In this document: piece after piece, positions 33,520-43,144 of the stretch
Layout of the letters: every line of letters begins with the position of its first letter
Numbering within the stretch: position 1 is the first letter of the stretch
Assembly (NCBI GenBank): GCA_025963965.1
Contig: JAOPZS010000136.1
Span: forward strand, 1 to 64,000
Direction of reading: 5' to 3'
Source of the DNA: Solirubrobacterales bacterium
GTDB taxonomy: Bacteria > Actinomycetota > Thermoleophilia > Solirubrobacterales > Solirubrobacteraceae
DNA: 64,000 bases
The notes under the pieces: generated by a model
Databases searched by the model: none
What the model was told of the DNA's origin: nothing
The model's input: only the letters and a program-made list of their open reading frames with translations
Translations under genes and position numbers: made by a program

Positions 33520-34376
33520 TCCCCGGTCGGCTGCGGGAACTGCCTGCGCATCGCTGCGTCCCAGGCGCGGTCGCTCAGGACCTTGCGCATCGCGATCATC
33601 AGCTTCGCTGAGGGCGTGAGCGTCACCCGCGCCGGCGGCCTGCGCGCGTTGATCGCCCGCTCGATCGCCTTGGCCACCGTCTCGGGGCCGGCGCCGAGCC
33701 TGCGCATCGGCCCTTCGTAGGCGCCTTTCGTCAGCGCCCCGACCGTTGCATTGAACGCCGTGTACGGCCCCTCCTCGGCGACGCTCGAGACCGCCGCCAC
33801 CGTTCCCGCCGCCGCCTCGCCGAACTCTGTCGTGATCAGCCCCGGCTCGAGCAGCACGACCGCGATGCCGAACCCCGCCAGCTCGAAGCGCAGCGCATCG
33901 GAGAGCGCCTCCAGGGCGTACTTCGTCGCGTGGTAATGGCCGCCGCCCGGAAGCGTCAGCCGCCCGCCCATCGAGCCGATGTTGACGATCCGCCCCCAAC
34001 GCTGCGCGCGCATCTTCCTCAGCACGAGCTGCGTGAGGCGCACGACACCGAACACGTTCGTCTCGAACTGCCGTCGCACCGACTCCATCGGCACCGTCTC
34101 GATCGCCCCGCTCTGGCTGTAGCCGGCGTTGTTGATCAGCACGCCGACCGCGCCCTCGGCCTGCTCCACGGCCGACACGGCGGCGCTCATCGAAGCCTCG
34201 TCGGTGACGTCCAGAGCCAGCGTCCGCGCTCCCGCCTGCTCGAGATCGGCGATCGTCTCGGGGCGGCGCGCCGTCGCGTACACCTTCCACCCTGAGCCGA
34301 CCAGCCGCAGCGCCGTCGCGCGCCCGATGCCGGTCGAGCACCCGGTGATCAGCACGGCCTTGGAGGGCTCGGCCAT
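33516..34376 (-). CDS. Short-chain dehydrogenase/reductase
   Basis: A 286-residue classical SDR. The cofactor motif is LITGCSTGIGRATA, with NNAG (INNAGYSQSG), the catalytic Ser in NIGSMGG and Y-x-x-x-K in YHATKYALEAL. The Arg in ATARRPE suggests NADP(H). Substrate unknown. The ATG at 34376 has TATGCT 6 bases upstream. The CTAG at 33516-33519 provides stops for both this gene and the EAL gene. Confidence 0.9.
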   Translation of the reverse strand: MAEPSKAVLITGCSTGIGRATALRLVGSGWKVYATARRPETIADLEQAGARTLALDVTDEASMSAAVSAVEQAEGAVGVLINNAGYSQSGAIETVPMESVRRQFETNVFGVVRLTQLVLRKMRAQRWGRIVNIGSMGGRLTLPGGGHYHATKYALEALSDALRFELAGFGIAVVLLEPGLITTEFGEAAAGTVAAVSSVAEEGPYTAFNATVGALTKGAYEGPMRRLGAGPETVAKAIERAINARRPPARVTLTPSAKLMIAMRKVLSDRAWDAAMRRQFPQPTGD

Positions 34377-34382
34377 GGCGGC

Positions 34383-34413
34383 AGCATAAGGGGTGGCGCA
34401 GTGGAGGTAGGCT
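34383..34413. promoter_or_regulatory. Divergent leaderless promoters for the SDR and aldehyde dehydrogenase
   Basis: Minus TATGCT (34383-34388) and plus TAGGCT (34408-34413) each end 6 bases before their ATG. The two ATGs are 43 bases apart, so the divergent genes could be co-regulated. Confidence 0.5.
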
Positions 34414-34419
34414 CCAACG

Positions 34420-35922
34420 ATGACCACCATCTCCGCAGACTCCCTGCCCGACGCGCTCGGCGCTCCCGCGCGTGACTTCATCTCCCGCTCGCACCGGCTG
34501 CTGATCGGCGGCGAGCAACTCGAGGCTGCCGACGGACGCACCTTCTCGACGCTCGACCCGGCGAGCGGCCGGGAGATCGCAGAGGTCGCCCTCGGCGGGG
34601 CCGAGGACGTCGCCCGCGCCGTCGCGGCGGCGCGCGATGCGTTCGCGTCAGGGCCGTGGGGGTCGATGCCCGCGTCCGGCCGCGAGCGCCTGATGCACGG
34701 GCTCGCCGATGCGCTCGAGGCCCGCGCCGAGGAGTTCGCCCAGATCGAGTCGCTGGACAACGGCAAGCCGGTCGGCCTCGCACAGTACGTCGATGTGAAC
34801 GGGGCCGTTGGGCACCTGCGCTACTTCGCCGGCTGGCCGACCAAGATCGAGGGTGGCGTGCTGCCGGTCTCGGCGCCGAACATGCACGTCTACACGCGTC
34901 GCGAACCCGTCGGCGTGTGCGGGCAGATCATTCCGTGGAACTTCCCGCTGCTGATGGCCGCATGGAAGCTCGGACCGGCGCTAGCGGCCGGCTGCACTGT
35001 CGTCCTGAAGCCCGCCGAGCAGACTCCGCTCAGCGCCCTGCGACTCGGCGAGCTGGCGCTCGAGGTCGGCTTCCCACCCGGCGTGCTCAACGTCCTCACC
35101 GGGGACGGCGAGACCGGGGCGGCGCTCGTCGACCACCCGGACGTCGACAAGATCGCCTTCACGGGGTCGACGGCCGTCGGGCGCGAGATCGGCGCCAAGG
35201 CCGGCCGGGCGCTGAAGCGCGTGACGCTCGAGCTCGGTGGAAAGTCGCCGAACGTGATCCTGCCGGACGCCGACATCGAGGCCGCCGTCAAGGGCTCCTT
35301 CCAGGCGATCTACTTCAACTCCGGGCAGGCCTGCAATGCCGGCTCGCGCCTGTTCGTGCCGGCTGACCGCTACGACGAGGTGCTCTCGGCGCTGGCCGAG
35401 GCCGCCGCCGCCGCGCAGCTCGGAGCGGGCCTCGACGCGGGCACCCAGCTCGGCCCGCTCGTCTCCGCCGAGCAGCAGGAGCGCGTGCTCGGCTACATCG
35501 CCTCCGGCGTGGAGGAGGGGGCCGAGGTGCTCACCGGCGGTGAGGCGGCGCTCACCGACAGCGGTGGCTACTTCGTGGCACCGACCCTGTTCAGCACAAC
35601 CTCCGACGAGCTGCGCATCTCCCGGGAGGAGATCTTCGGACCGGTGCTCGTGGCCTCGCCCTACGACACCCTCGAGGAGGTCGCCGAGCGCGCCAACGCC
35701 GGCGAGTACGGCCTCGCCGCCGGCGTCTGGACGCGTGACGTCGGCAACGCGCACAAGCTCGCCGCGATGCTGCGGGCCGGGATGGTCTACATCAACACCT
35801 GGGGCGCCGTCGATCCGTCGGCGCCCTTCGGCGGCTTCAAGGCTTCCGGCATCGGCCGCGAGCACGGCCACGACGGCCTCGACGCCTACCTCGAGAGCAA
35901 GACGGTGTGGACCGCGCTGTGA
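34420..35922 (+). CDS. NAD(P)-dependent aldehyde dehydrogenase
   Basis: A 500-residue ALDH. PWNFPLLMAAWKLGPALAAGC (cofactor), FTGSTAVGREIG, LELGGKSPNVI (general base Glu) and FNSGQACNAGSRLFV (nucleophile Cys) are intact, with C-terminal PFGGFKASGIGREHG. It oxidises an aldehyde to the acid; the divergent SDR could supply the aldehyde from an alcohol, which is an inference from proximity. Confidence 0.94.
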   Translation: MTTISADSLPDALGAPARDFISRSHRLLIGGEQLEAADGRTFSTLDPASGREIAEVALGGAEDVARAVAAARDAFASGPWGSMPASGRERLMHGLADALEARAEEFAQIESLDNGKPVGLAQYVDVNGAVGHLRYFAGWPTKIEGGVLPVSAPNMHVYTRREPVGVCGQIIPWNFPLLMAAWKLGPALAAGCTVVLKPAEQTPLSALRLGELALEVGFPPGVLNVLTGDGETGAALVDHPDVDKIAFTGSTAVGREIGAKAGRALKRVTLELGGKSPNVILPDADIEAAVKGSFQAIYFNSGQACNAGSRLFVPADRYDEVLSALAEAAAAAQLGAGLDAGTQLGPLVSAEQQERVLGYIASGVEEGAEVLTGGEAALTDSGGYFVAPTLFSTTSDELRISREEIFGPVLVASPYDTLEEVAERANAGEYGLAAGVWTRDVGNAHKLAAMLRAGMVYINTWGAVDPSAPFGGFKASGIGREHGHDGLDAYLESKTVWTAL

Positions 35923-35935
35923 ACGTCGCCGTTTC

Positions 35936-37288
35936 GTGAGTGTCGCCGCCGCAGGCGAGCGCCTGCCGCTAGGAGTGTCCCGACGCTTGCGCTGGGCGCC
36001 GGCGCTCGCGTCGCTGTTCGGCCTGCTGGTGCTCGCGGCGACCGTCGAGGTGGTGATCGACGGCTCTGTCGGGCACTCCTCGCTGATCCCCAAACAGCCC
36101 GCGATCGCGGGCTGGATGTCGGGGATCGGCGAGCGCCTCGGCTTCCGCGTCTTCCTGATCGCGGTGCTCGTCTCCACGGCGGCCTACGTGGGGCTGCTCG
36201 CGCTCGCCTTCGCCAAGGGCGAACGCGCGATCTCGCGGCGCTGGCTGCTCGCGCTGATCGGTGTGCTGCATCTCGTGATCTTCCTCGGCCCGGTCCTGAT
36301 CTCGACGGACGTCTTCAGCTACATCGCCTACGCCCGCATGGGTGTCGAACACGGCGTCAACCCGTACCTGCACGGCCCCGCCTCGATCTCGACCGATCCG
36401 ATCTTCAAGTACGTCGGCCACGACTGGCGCAACGTCGCCTCGGCCTACGGGCCGCTCTACACGCTGATCTCCTATCCGCTGGCCCCGCTCGGCGTGTCCG
36501 GCGCGCTGTGGGCGATGAAGGTCGAGGCGATGCTGGCCAGTCTCGGCACGCTCGCGCTCGTCTGGCGCTGCGCGAAGGCACGCGGCCTTGACCCGATCCC
36601 GGCGGTCGTCGCCGTCGCGATCAACCCGCTGTACGTGATCTACGGCCTCGGCGGGGCGCACAACGACCTGATCATGATGCTCGCGATGATGGCTGCCGTC
36701 GCGCTGACGCTGACGCCGCGCGAGGGCGCCGGCGGCGAGCGCCGCGAAGCCGGCGCCGCCGCGATCATCGTCGCGGGGGCGCTCACCAAGGCGACGGTCG
36801 CGGCGCTGCTGCCGTTCCTGATCCTCTCCCGGCGGCGGCTCGCGCCGGTGCTCGGGGCGCTCGGCGCGCTCGTGGCCGGCGCGGCGATCGGCTACATCGC
36901 ATTCGGCCGCCACGGCGTCGACCTCGTCTCAGCGCTGAACCGTGACGCCAGCTTCGTCTCGACCGACAGCTTCGCCAACGAGATCGCGCACCTGTTCGGC
37001 AAGGCCGGCGTCTTTCCCGTCGACCACACGCTGCTGAAGGGGGCGCTCGTCCTGATCGTCCTGCACCTGCTGTGGCGCACCTGGCGCGGCTATGACTGGA
37101 TCTCGGCGTCCGGCTGGAGCCTGCTCGCGATCTCCGTGACGAGCACCTGGCTGCTCGCCTGGTACATCCTCTGGCCGCTTCCACTCGCCGTCGTCGCCCG
37201 TGACCGGCGACTGCTCGTCGCGACCCTCCTCGTGCAGGCGATGTTCGTCACCCATCAGATGACGCCCCTGATCGCGCCGGTCTCATGA
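35936..37288 (+). CDS. GT-C fold membrane glycosyltransferase (mannosyltransferase-like)
   Basis: A 450-residue polytopic protein with about 10-12 hydrophobic helices. STDVFSYIAYARMGVEHGVNPYL carries the acidic residue after the first helix typical of polyprenol-phosphate-sugar-dependent GT-C enzymes, and YGPLYTLISYPLAPLG and GGAHNDLIMMLAMM match actinobacterial mannosyltransferases of the MptB/PIG-M type. Sugar and acceptor are not determinable. GTG 35936, 14 bases after aldh, is the first start after that stop. The stop overlaps the next gene. Confidence 0.82.
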   Translation: MSVAAAGERLPLGVSRRLRWAPALASLFGLLVLAATVEVVIDGSVGHSSLIPKQPAIAGWMSGIGERLGFRVFLIAVLVSTAAYVGLLALAFAKGERAISRRWLLALIGVLHLVIFLGPVLISTDVFSYIAYARMGVEHGVNPYLHGPASISTDPIFKYVGHDWRNVASAYGPLYTLISYPLAPLGVSGALWAMKVEAMLASLGTLALVWRCAKARGLDPIPAVVAVAINPLYVIYGLGGAHNDLIMMLAMMAAVALTLTPREGAGGERREAGAAAIIVAGALTKATVAALLPFLILSRRRLAPVLGALGALVAGAAIGYIAFGRHGVDLVSALNRDASFVSTDSFANEIAHLFGKAGVFPVDHTLLKGALVLIVLHLLWRTWRGYDWISASGWSLLAISVTSTWLLAWYILWPLPLAVVARDRRLLVATLLVQAMFVTHQMTPLIAPVS

Positions 37289-37776
37289 GCGCACCGAGCA
37301 CACCCGACCCCGGCGGGGGCCCGTGGCGCAGGCTCCCCGAGCGGCTGCGGCCGCGCGAGCGCGAGCTGCCCGGCCGCGGCGAGCTGCGGATCGTCGAGGG
37401 GGCCGTGCTGGTGCTCGTCGCGCTGCTGCTGGCGGTCGCCACCGTCAACGACGTCGTCCGCCAGGCGGGCGTCAACCACCGCCTCGTGGCCGACCTGCGC
37501 ACCTGGCGGCACTACACCCACCACAACTACAAGAACGTGACCACCGATCAGCTGACCTTCGGCGCCGCCACCAAGCGAGACGTCGTGTGCGGCAACACGG
37601 TGCCCGGACCACCCAAACAGCGCACCCAGATCTGCCTCGCCGTCACCGGCCCGACACGCGCCGGGCTGCGCACCGTGTCAGGCGGGTGGTACCTGCCGGC
37701 GGGCACCGAATACGACAAGCGCGCCGTCCGCTACGGGTGCTTCGGCCAGGGGACGGTTGGACTATGTCGAAAATAA
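37285..37776 (+). CDS. Single-pass membrane hypothetical protein, 163 residues
   Basis: Not recognised. A Pro/Arg-rich cytoplasmic N-terminus, one membrane helix (about 38-58) and an extracytoplasmic domain of about 100 residues with three cysteines (VVCGN, ICLAVTG, YGCFG), two of which could form a disulphide. It sits between two GT-C glycosyltransferases with a 4-base overlap to the first, so it may be an accessory factor for cell-surface glycosylation. Confidence 0.65.
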   Translation: MSAPSTPDPGGGPWRRLPERLRPRERELPGRGELRIVEGAVLVLVALLLAVATVNDVVRQAGVNHRLVADLRTWRHYTHHNYKNVTTDQLTFGAATKRDVVCGNTVPGPPKQRTQICLAVTGPTRAGLRTVSGGWYLPAGTEYDKRAVRYGCFGQGTVGLCRK

Positions 37777-37784
37777 CCACGAAA

Positions 37785-37801
37785 CCTTCGATAATCGAAG
37801 G
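37785..37801. promoter_or_regulatory. Palindrome CCTTCGA-TAA-TCGAAGG between glycosyltransferase genes
   Basis: A perfect 7-bp inverted repeat around TAA in a short AT-richer island. It overlaps GATAAT, a -10-like hexamer, and lies 28 bases before the next ATG. It could be an operator or a small terminator. Confidence 0.35.
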
Positions 37802-37828
37802 CGCGCCGGCGATCCGGCCCAAGCGACA

Positions 37829-39382
37829 ATGAGCACCGCCACGGAAACACAGGCCGCGCCCCGCCCGGCCGCCCACAGCCGGGCCCTGCCGGAATGGTGG
37901 CCGCTGGCCGCGCTGGTGGTGCTCGCCGCCGCGCTGCGGCTGAGCACGCTCGGGCTGCAGAGCTTCTGGTTCGACGAGGCCTTCACGCCCGTGAACGTGC
38001 TGCACCCGAGCCTCTTCAAAACGCTGCACGCGATCACGCAGACCGAGAACAGCCCGCCGCTCTGGTACATCGTCGAGTGGGTCGACTACCGCATCCTGGG
38101 GACCGGCGAATGGGCGCTGCGGCTCCCCTCGGCGCTCGCCGGCATCGCGCTCGTGCCCGTCGCGTGGGCAATCGGCAAGGAGCTCGCCGGTCGGGCGGCC
38201 GCGATCGGCACGGCGGCGATCGTCGCGGTCAGCCCGATCTTCGTCTGGTACTCGCAGGAGGCTCGCGTCTACGGGCTGTACGCCTTCGTCTCCGGCGTGC
38301 TGATCCTCTGCTTCCTGCGCGTGCTGAGCGCGCCCGAGGACCGGCGCCGGATGATCGCCTTCGCCGCGGCCGGCGCGCTGGCCGTGCTGACGCACTACTT
38401 CACCGCCTTCCTGCTCGCCGGCATGGCCGCCTGGCTGCTGTGGGAGCCGCGGACGCGACGGCGATGCGTGCCGGCGCTCGCCGCGATCGGCGTCGTCGGC
38501 CTGGCGCTGATCCCGCTGATCTCCGCGCAGGGCGGGCGCAACACGAGCTGGATCGGCGAATGGCCGCTGCGTTCGCGGCTGGAATCGATTCCCCAGTACT
38601 TCCTGACCGGCTACAACGGGTCGCCGCTCGGCCATTCGATCGAGCTGCTCGTCGCGCTGCCGCTGCTGGGCGCGTGCGCGCTGGGCGTCCGGCGGCTGCT
38701 GGTGTCCCGCGACGGGGCGCCGCAGGCATCCTCGGCAGCCGAGGCGGCAACTGCCGAGCAGCGCTACCGGCGCGGCGCCGCGATCTCGCTGTGGCTCGCC
38801 GCCTGCGGCTTCGGCATCCCGATCCTGCTCGCCCTCGGCGGCTCGGACTACCTCGCCCCGCGCAACGTGCTCGGCGCGATGGTGCCGACAGCCGCGCTCG
38901 TCGCCGTGCTCGCGACATGGCCCCGCACGTGGCCGCTCGGGCCGGCCCTGCTGGCGCTCGGCGCCGCCGGGCTGCTGGCGATCACGATCGACATCGACCT
39001 CAGCCCGCGCCTGCAGCGCGGCGACTGGCGCGGCCTCGCTCGGACGATTCCGCCCGGCGGCTCCGAACGCGCGTACACGACCGTTCTGTTCGGCTCGGCC
39101 CCGCTCGAGCACTACATCCCGGGCCTGCGCAAGCTGCCCGCTCACCAGAGCGTCGTGGTCAGAGAAGTCCTCGAGACGGGCGAACTCCCTCTGCGCGAAG
39201 GCGCCGGCGCCCCGCCGCCCGGGTTCCACCTCGTCGAAATGCACCAACAACACGGGCTCGTCGCGTTCCGCTTCGTCGCCGCGTCACCTCACCGGCTGTC
39301 CGAGGAGCAGCTGCGGCGCTACGTCGTGGACGCCGCCGAACCGTGGGTGCTCGTCCCCGGAAACGCCCGAGCGTCGCGCTAG
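37829..39382 (+). CDS. Glycosyltransferase family 39-like membrane protein
   Basis: A 517-residue polytopic GT-C enzyme. The catalytic-type acidic motif FWFDEAFTPVNVL follows the first helix, then NSPPLWYIVEWVDYRILGTGEWALRLPSAL, which resembles the PMT/ArnT family, and a long series of helices. It transfers a sugar from a polyprenol phosphate to an unknown outer acceptor. ATG 37829 is chosen; TTG 37757 upstream would overlap the previous gene. Confidence 0.82.
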   Translation: MSTATETQAAPRPAAHSRALPEWWPLAALVVLAAALRLSTLGLQSFWFDEAFTPVNVLHPSLFKTLHAITQTENSPPLWYIVEWVDYRILGTGEWALRLPSALAGIALVPVAWAIGKELAGRAAAIGTAAIVAVSPIFVWYSQEARVYGLYAFVSGVLILCFLRVLSAPEDRRRMIAFAAAGALAVLTHYFTAFLLAGMAAWLLWEPRTRRRCVPALAAIGVVGLALIPLISAQGGRNTSWIGEWPLRSRLESIPQYFLTGYNGSPLGHSIELLVALPLLGACALGVRRLLVSRDGAPQASSAAEAATAEQRYRRGAAISLWLAACGFGIPILLALGGSDYLAPRNVLGAMVPTAALVAVLATWPRTWPLGPALLALGAAGLLAITIDIDLSPRLQRGDWRGLARTIPPGGSERAYTTVLFGSAPLEHYIPGLRKLPAHQSVVVREVLETGELPLREGAGAPPPGFHLVEMHQQHGLVAFRFVAASPHRLSEEQLRRYVVDAAEPWVLVPGNARASR

Positions 39383-39384
39383 GT

Positions 39385-39390
39385 TAGCTT
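39385..39390 (+). promoter_or_regulatory. -10 hexamer TAGCTT, leaderless promoter of the hopanoid operon
   Basis: TAGCTT ends 6 bases before the shc ATG; an overlapping TAGGTT (39380-39385) is 11 bases away. It is 3 bases after the upstream stop codon. Confidence 0.45.
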
Positions 39391-39396
39391 TCCAAC

Positions 39397-41379
39397 ATGG
39401 CGCAGTTGACCCGGGAGGCTCGCGGCGAGGCTCAATTGGCGCTCGAGGCGGGCCGCGAGTATCTGCTCTCGCTCCAGCACGAGGCCGGCTGGTGGCGCGG
39501 CGAGCTTCAAACGAATGTGACGATGGACGCCGAGGACATGCTCCTGCGGGAGTTCCTCGGCGTGCGCAGCGACGGCGAGACCGAGCGCAGCGCAGCCTGG
39601 ATCCGCTCGCAGCAGCGAGCCGACGGCACCTGGACGAACTTCCACGAGGGGCCAGGCGACCTCTCGACGACGGTGGAGGCCTACTGGGCCCTTCGGCTCG
39701 CCGGTGACGACCCGGCCGAGGAGCACATGCGGATCGCCGCCGAGTTCATCCGCGGGCAGGGAGGCCTCTCCTCGGCGCGTGTCTTCACGCACCTGTGGCT
39801 TGCGCTGTTCGGCCTGTGGTCCTGGGACCGCGTGCCGGCGCTGCCGACGGAGATCGTGCTGCTGCCGCCGCGCTTCCCGCTCAACGTCTACGACTTCGCC
39901 TGTTGGGCGCGCCAGACGATCGTCGCCGTTTCGCTGGTCAAAGCCCACCGCCCCGCGCGACGCCTTCCTTTCGGCCTGGACGAGCTGGAACCGCTGCCCG
40001 GCTCGGTGCCCGCGCCGGAGGCGGAGGGCACGTGGCGCGAGCAGTCCCGGCGGGCCGGCGTGCTGGGCGTCCTCGACCGGGCCCTGCGTGCCTACGAACG
40101 GCACCCGATCGGTCCGCTGCGCCGGCTCGCACGCGCACGCGCCGAGAGCTGGATCGTGCGTCGCCAGGAGGCCGACGGGTCGTGGGGCGGGATCCAGCCC
40201 CCCTGGGTCTACTCTCTGATCGCGCTGAGCCTCGAGGGGTATCCGCTCGATCACCCCGTGATGAGGCGCGGCCTCGAAGGGATCGAGGGCTTCATGGTCG
40301 AGGACCGCGACGACATGAACGGCGTCGGCGCACCTCCCGGCGCGAGCCGCCGCCTGGAAGCCTGCCAGTCACCCGTGTGGGACACGGCGCTCGCGATGAT
40401 CGCGCTCAGCGACGCCGGGCTGGGCGGCGAGCATCCGGCGATGATCCGCGCTGCCCGCTGGCTGCTCGCCGAGGAGGTGACCGTCCGCGGCGACTGGGCC
40501 GTGGCGCGCCCAGACCTCGCGCCGGGCGGGTGGGCGTTCGAGTTCGCCAACGCCAACTACCCGGACGTCGACGACACCGCCGAGGTCGTGCTCGCTCTGG
40601 AGCGTCTCGGCGGCGCGCTGCCGATCGCCGGCCTGCGCGACGCCCGCGCCCGAGCGCTCGACTGGACCGAGGGGATGCAGAGCGCCGACGGCGGCTGGGG
40701 CGCGTTCGACGCCGACAACACGCGCGCGGTCGTGCGCGAGCTGCCCTTCCTGGACTTCGGCGAGGTGATCGACGAGCCGAGCGCGGACGTCACCGCGCAC
40801 ACGATCGAGATGCTCGCCGCTGTCGGCCGCGCCGGGACGCCGGCCGTCCGCGCCGGCGTGCGCTGGCTGCTCGATCACCAGGAGGACGACGGGTCGTGGT
40901 TCGGACGCTGGGGGATCAACTACGTCTACGGAACAGGCGCCGCCGTGCCCGGGCTGATCGCGGCCGGAGAGGACCCGGCGAGCGAGCCGGTCCGCCGGGC
41001 CGTGCGCTGGCTCGAGACCCATCAGAACGAGGACGGCGGCTGGGGCGAGGACGCCCGCTCATACGATGACCCCAAATGGATCGGCCGCGGCCCGAGCACC
41101 GCCTCCCAGACGGCGTGGGCGCTGCTCGCCCTGCAGGCGGCCGGCGAGCAGAGCGAGGCGCTCGCACGCGGCATCGCCTGGCTCACCTCCACCCAACGCC
41201 CCGACGGCGGCTGGGACGAGCCGCAGTACACCGGCACCGGCTTTCCCTCCGACTACTACATCAACTACCACCTCTACAGGATCACCTTCCCGCTGATGGC
41301 CCTCAGCCGCTGCCTGACGGCCCACGGCGAGCTCGAACCGGAGGGCGTGGCCGGCGGACTGGCCGAGAGCCAGGGGTGA
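39397..41379 (+). CDS. shc: Squalene-hopene cyclase
   Basis: A 660-residue squalene-hopene cyclase, which cyclises squalene to hopene/hopanol. The protonating D-x-D-D motif is DVDD at 390-393 (NYPDVDDTAEVVLAL). Several QW repeats are visible (ADGGWGAFDADNT, EDDGSWFGRWGINYVYGTG, NEDGGWGEDARSY, PDGGWDEPQYTGTGFP). It is monotopic, at the inner face of the membrane. The stop overlaps hpnC (GTGA); first gene of a six-gene hopanoid operon. Confidence 0.96.
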   Translation: MAQLTREARGEAQLALEAGREYLLSLQHEAGWWRGELQTNVTMDAEDMLLREFLGVRSDGETERSAAWIRSQQRADGTWTNFHEGPGDLSTTVEAYWALRLAGDDPAEEHMRIAAEFIRGQGGLSSARVFTHLWLALFGLWSWDRVPALPTEIVLLPPRFPLNVYDFACWARQTIVAVSLVKAHRPARRLPFGLDELEPLPGSVPAPEAEGTWREQSRRAGVLGVLDRALRAYERHPIGPLRRLARARAESWIVRRQEADGSWGGIQPPWVYSLIALSLEGYPLDHPVMRRGLEGIEGFMVEDRDDMNGVGAPPGASRRLEACQSPVWDTALAMIALSDAGLGGEHPAMIRAARWLLAEEVTVRGDWAVARPDLAPGGWAFEFANANYPDVDDTAEVVLALERLGGALPIAGLRDARARALDWTEGMQSADGGWGAFDADNTRAVVRELPFLDFGEVIDEPSADVTAHTIEMLAAVGRAGTPAVRAGVRWLLDHQEDDGSWFGRWGINYVYGTGAAVPGLIAAGEDPASEPVRRAVRWLETHQNEDGGWGEDARSYDDPKWIGRGPSTASQTAWALLALQAAGEQSEALARGIAWLTSTQRPDGGWDEPQYTGTGFPSDYYINYHLYRITFPLMALSRCLTAHGELEPEGVAGGLAESQG

Positions 41380-42242
41380 CGCTGCTGGTCGAGCCGTCCT
41401 TCGCCGCGCCCACGGCCGAGGCCGTGATGGCGAGGGCTCAGACCGAGAACTTCCCGGTCGCCAGCAGGCTGCTCGGAGGCGCGCTGCGCGAGCACCTGCT
41501 CGCCGTGTACGGCTTTGCCAGGCTCGTCGACGAGCTCGGCGACTCCGCCCCCGGAGATCGCCTCGCGGCGCTCGACTGGCTGAGCGGCGAGCTCGACGCG
41601 GCGTTCGCGGGGGCGCCGTCGCATCCGCTGATGCTCCGCCTGCAGTCGACGATCCGCGAATGCCGGCTGACGCGCGGGCCGTTCGAGCGGCTGATCGAGG
41701 CCAACCGGCTCGACCAGCGCCGTGACCGCTATGAGACATGGAGCCAGCTGCGTGAGTACTGCGCGCTCTCGGCAGACCCCGTCGGTGAGATCGTGCTCGG
41801 CGTGTTCGGGCAGTCGAGCCCCGAGCGCATCGCGCTGTCCGATCGCATCTGCACGGCGCTGCAGCTCGCCGAGCACTGCCAGGACGTCGCCGAGGACCTG
41901 CGCCGCGGGCGTATCTACATCCCGGCCGAGGATCTCGCCCGCTTCGGCTGCGAGCCGGGCGAGCTGTCGGCAGCCCATGCCTCCGCACCGGTGCGCGCCG
42001 TGCTCGCCTTCGAGGTCGACCGCGCCCGTGGCCTGATCGCCGAGGGGCTGCCGCTGCTCGGAATGCTGCGCGGCCGCGCGAGGCTCGCCGTGGCGGCCTT
42101 CGCCGCCGGCGGCAGCGCCGCACTCGACGCGATCGAGCGCGCCGGCTACGACGTGCTCGCGGGGCCGCCCACGGCGGGCAACGCGAGACGGCTCGCGGCG
42201 CTGGCCGCCACGCTTCGCCGCCCCGAGGCGCGGCGCCCGTGA
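41376..42242 (+). CDS. hpnC: Squalene synthase HpnC
   Basis: A 288-residue squalene/phytoene synthase fold. HpnC converts presqualene diphosphate to hydroxysqualene in the HpnCDE route. The first Asp-rich motif is DELGD (VYGFARLVDELGDSA) and the second is EHCQDVAEDLRRGRIYIP. GTG start overlaps the shc stop, and its own stop overlaps hpnD. Confidence 0.9.
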   Translation: MTLLVEPSFAAPTAEAVMARAQTENFPVASRLLGGALREHLLAVYGFARLVDELGDSAPGDRLAALDWLSGELDAAFAGAPSHPLMLRLQSTIRECRLTRGPFERLIEANRLDQRRDRYETWSQLREYCALSADPVGEIVLGVFGQSSPERIALSDRICTALQLAEHCQDVAEDLRRGRIYIPAEDLARFGCEPGELSAAHASAPVRAVLAFEVDRARGLIAEGLPLLGMLRGRARLAVAAFAAGGSAALDAIERAGYDVLAGPPTAGNARRLAALAATLRRPEARRP

Positions 42243-43144
42243 GCGCCCCCGGCACGGTCGAGGAGGCCTACGCGCGCTGTGAAGCGATCACCCGCGAGCA
42301 GGCGGCCAATTTCTACTACGGGATCAGGCTGCTCTCCGGCGAGCGTCGCCGGGCGATGTGCGCCGTGTATGCCTTCGCCCGGCGCGCCGACGACATCGGC
42401 GACGGCGATCTGCCGACGGTCAGAAAGCTCGAGGAGCTGCGTGCCCAGGACGCCGTCCTCGCCGCGCTCGCGCAGGGATCGCCCGAGCCCGGCGATCCGG
42501 TCGCAACGGCCCTGGACGACGCGCGCCTGCGCTTTCCGTTGCCGCTCGAGGCGCTCGGCGAGCTGGTCGAGGGCGTGCGCATGGACGTCGAGGGAACGCG
42601 TTATGAGACCTTCGAGCAGCTCGTGCCCTACTGCCGGCGGGTCGCCGGCGCCGTCGGCAGGGTGTGCCTGGCGATCTTCGGCCTGCGCGAGCGATACCGC
42701 GGCGAGCTCGACCGCGCCTACGGGCTGGCCGACGACCTCGGCGTGGCGCTGCAGCTCACCAACATCCTGCGCGACGTCCGCGAGGACGCCGCCGGCGGGC
42801 GCATCTACCTGCCAGGCGAGGACCTGCGCCGCTTCGGGCTGCCCGACCGGCCCGCTGCGCTGCTCACGGCGCTTCCGCCCGCCGCCGCGGACGGCCCGGC
42901 GTTCGAGCAGCTCGTCGCCTTCGAGGCGGCCCGCGCGCGAGAGTGGTTCGCCCGTGGGATGGCTCTGACGCCGATGCTCGACCGTCGCAGCGCCGCGTGC
43001 GTGCTGGCGATGGCCGGCATCTACCGGCGGCTGCTGGAGCGGATCGATGCGGCGCCCGTGACGGCGCTGTCCGGGCGCATGTCGCTGCCCGCCCGCGAGA
43101 AGGCCTGGGTCGCCGCGCGCGGACTGCTCGGAGCGGGCGCGTGA
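42239..43144 (+). CDS. hpnD: Presqualene diphosphate synthase HpnD
   Basis: A 301-residue protein that condenses two farnesyl diphosphates to presqualene diphosphate. It has both intact Asp-rich motifs: RRADDIGDG and NILRDVREDAAGGRIYLP, plus YCRRVAGAVGRVCL. The GTG start and stop overlap hpnC and hpnE. The two aspartate motifs are more canonical than in HpnC, which supports the D assignment. Confidence 0.92.
   Translation: MSAPGTVEEAYARCEAITREQAANFYYGIRLLSGERRRAMCAVYAFARRADDIGDGDLPTVRKLEELRAQDAVLAALAQGSPEPGDPVATALDDARLRFPLPLEALGELVEGVRMDVEGTRYETFEQLVPYCRRVAGAVGRVCLAIFGLRERYRGELDRAYGLADDLGVALQLTNILRDVREDAAGGRIYLPGEDLRRFGLPDRPAALLTALPPAAADGPAFEQLVAFEAARAREWFARGMALTPMLDRRSAACVLAMAGIYRRLLERIDAAPVTALSGRMSLPAREKAWVAARGLLGAGA

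Noticed and set aside
31102-34518. A 1138-codon minus-strand frame antisense to ftsW and the EAL gene
   Set aside because: Its translation is His/Arg/Gln/Asp-rich with no recognisable domain, while the plus-strand genes have clear families.
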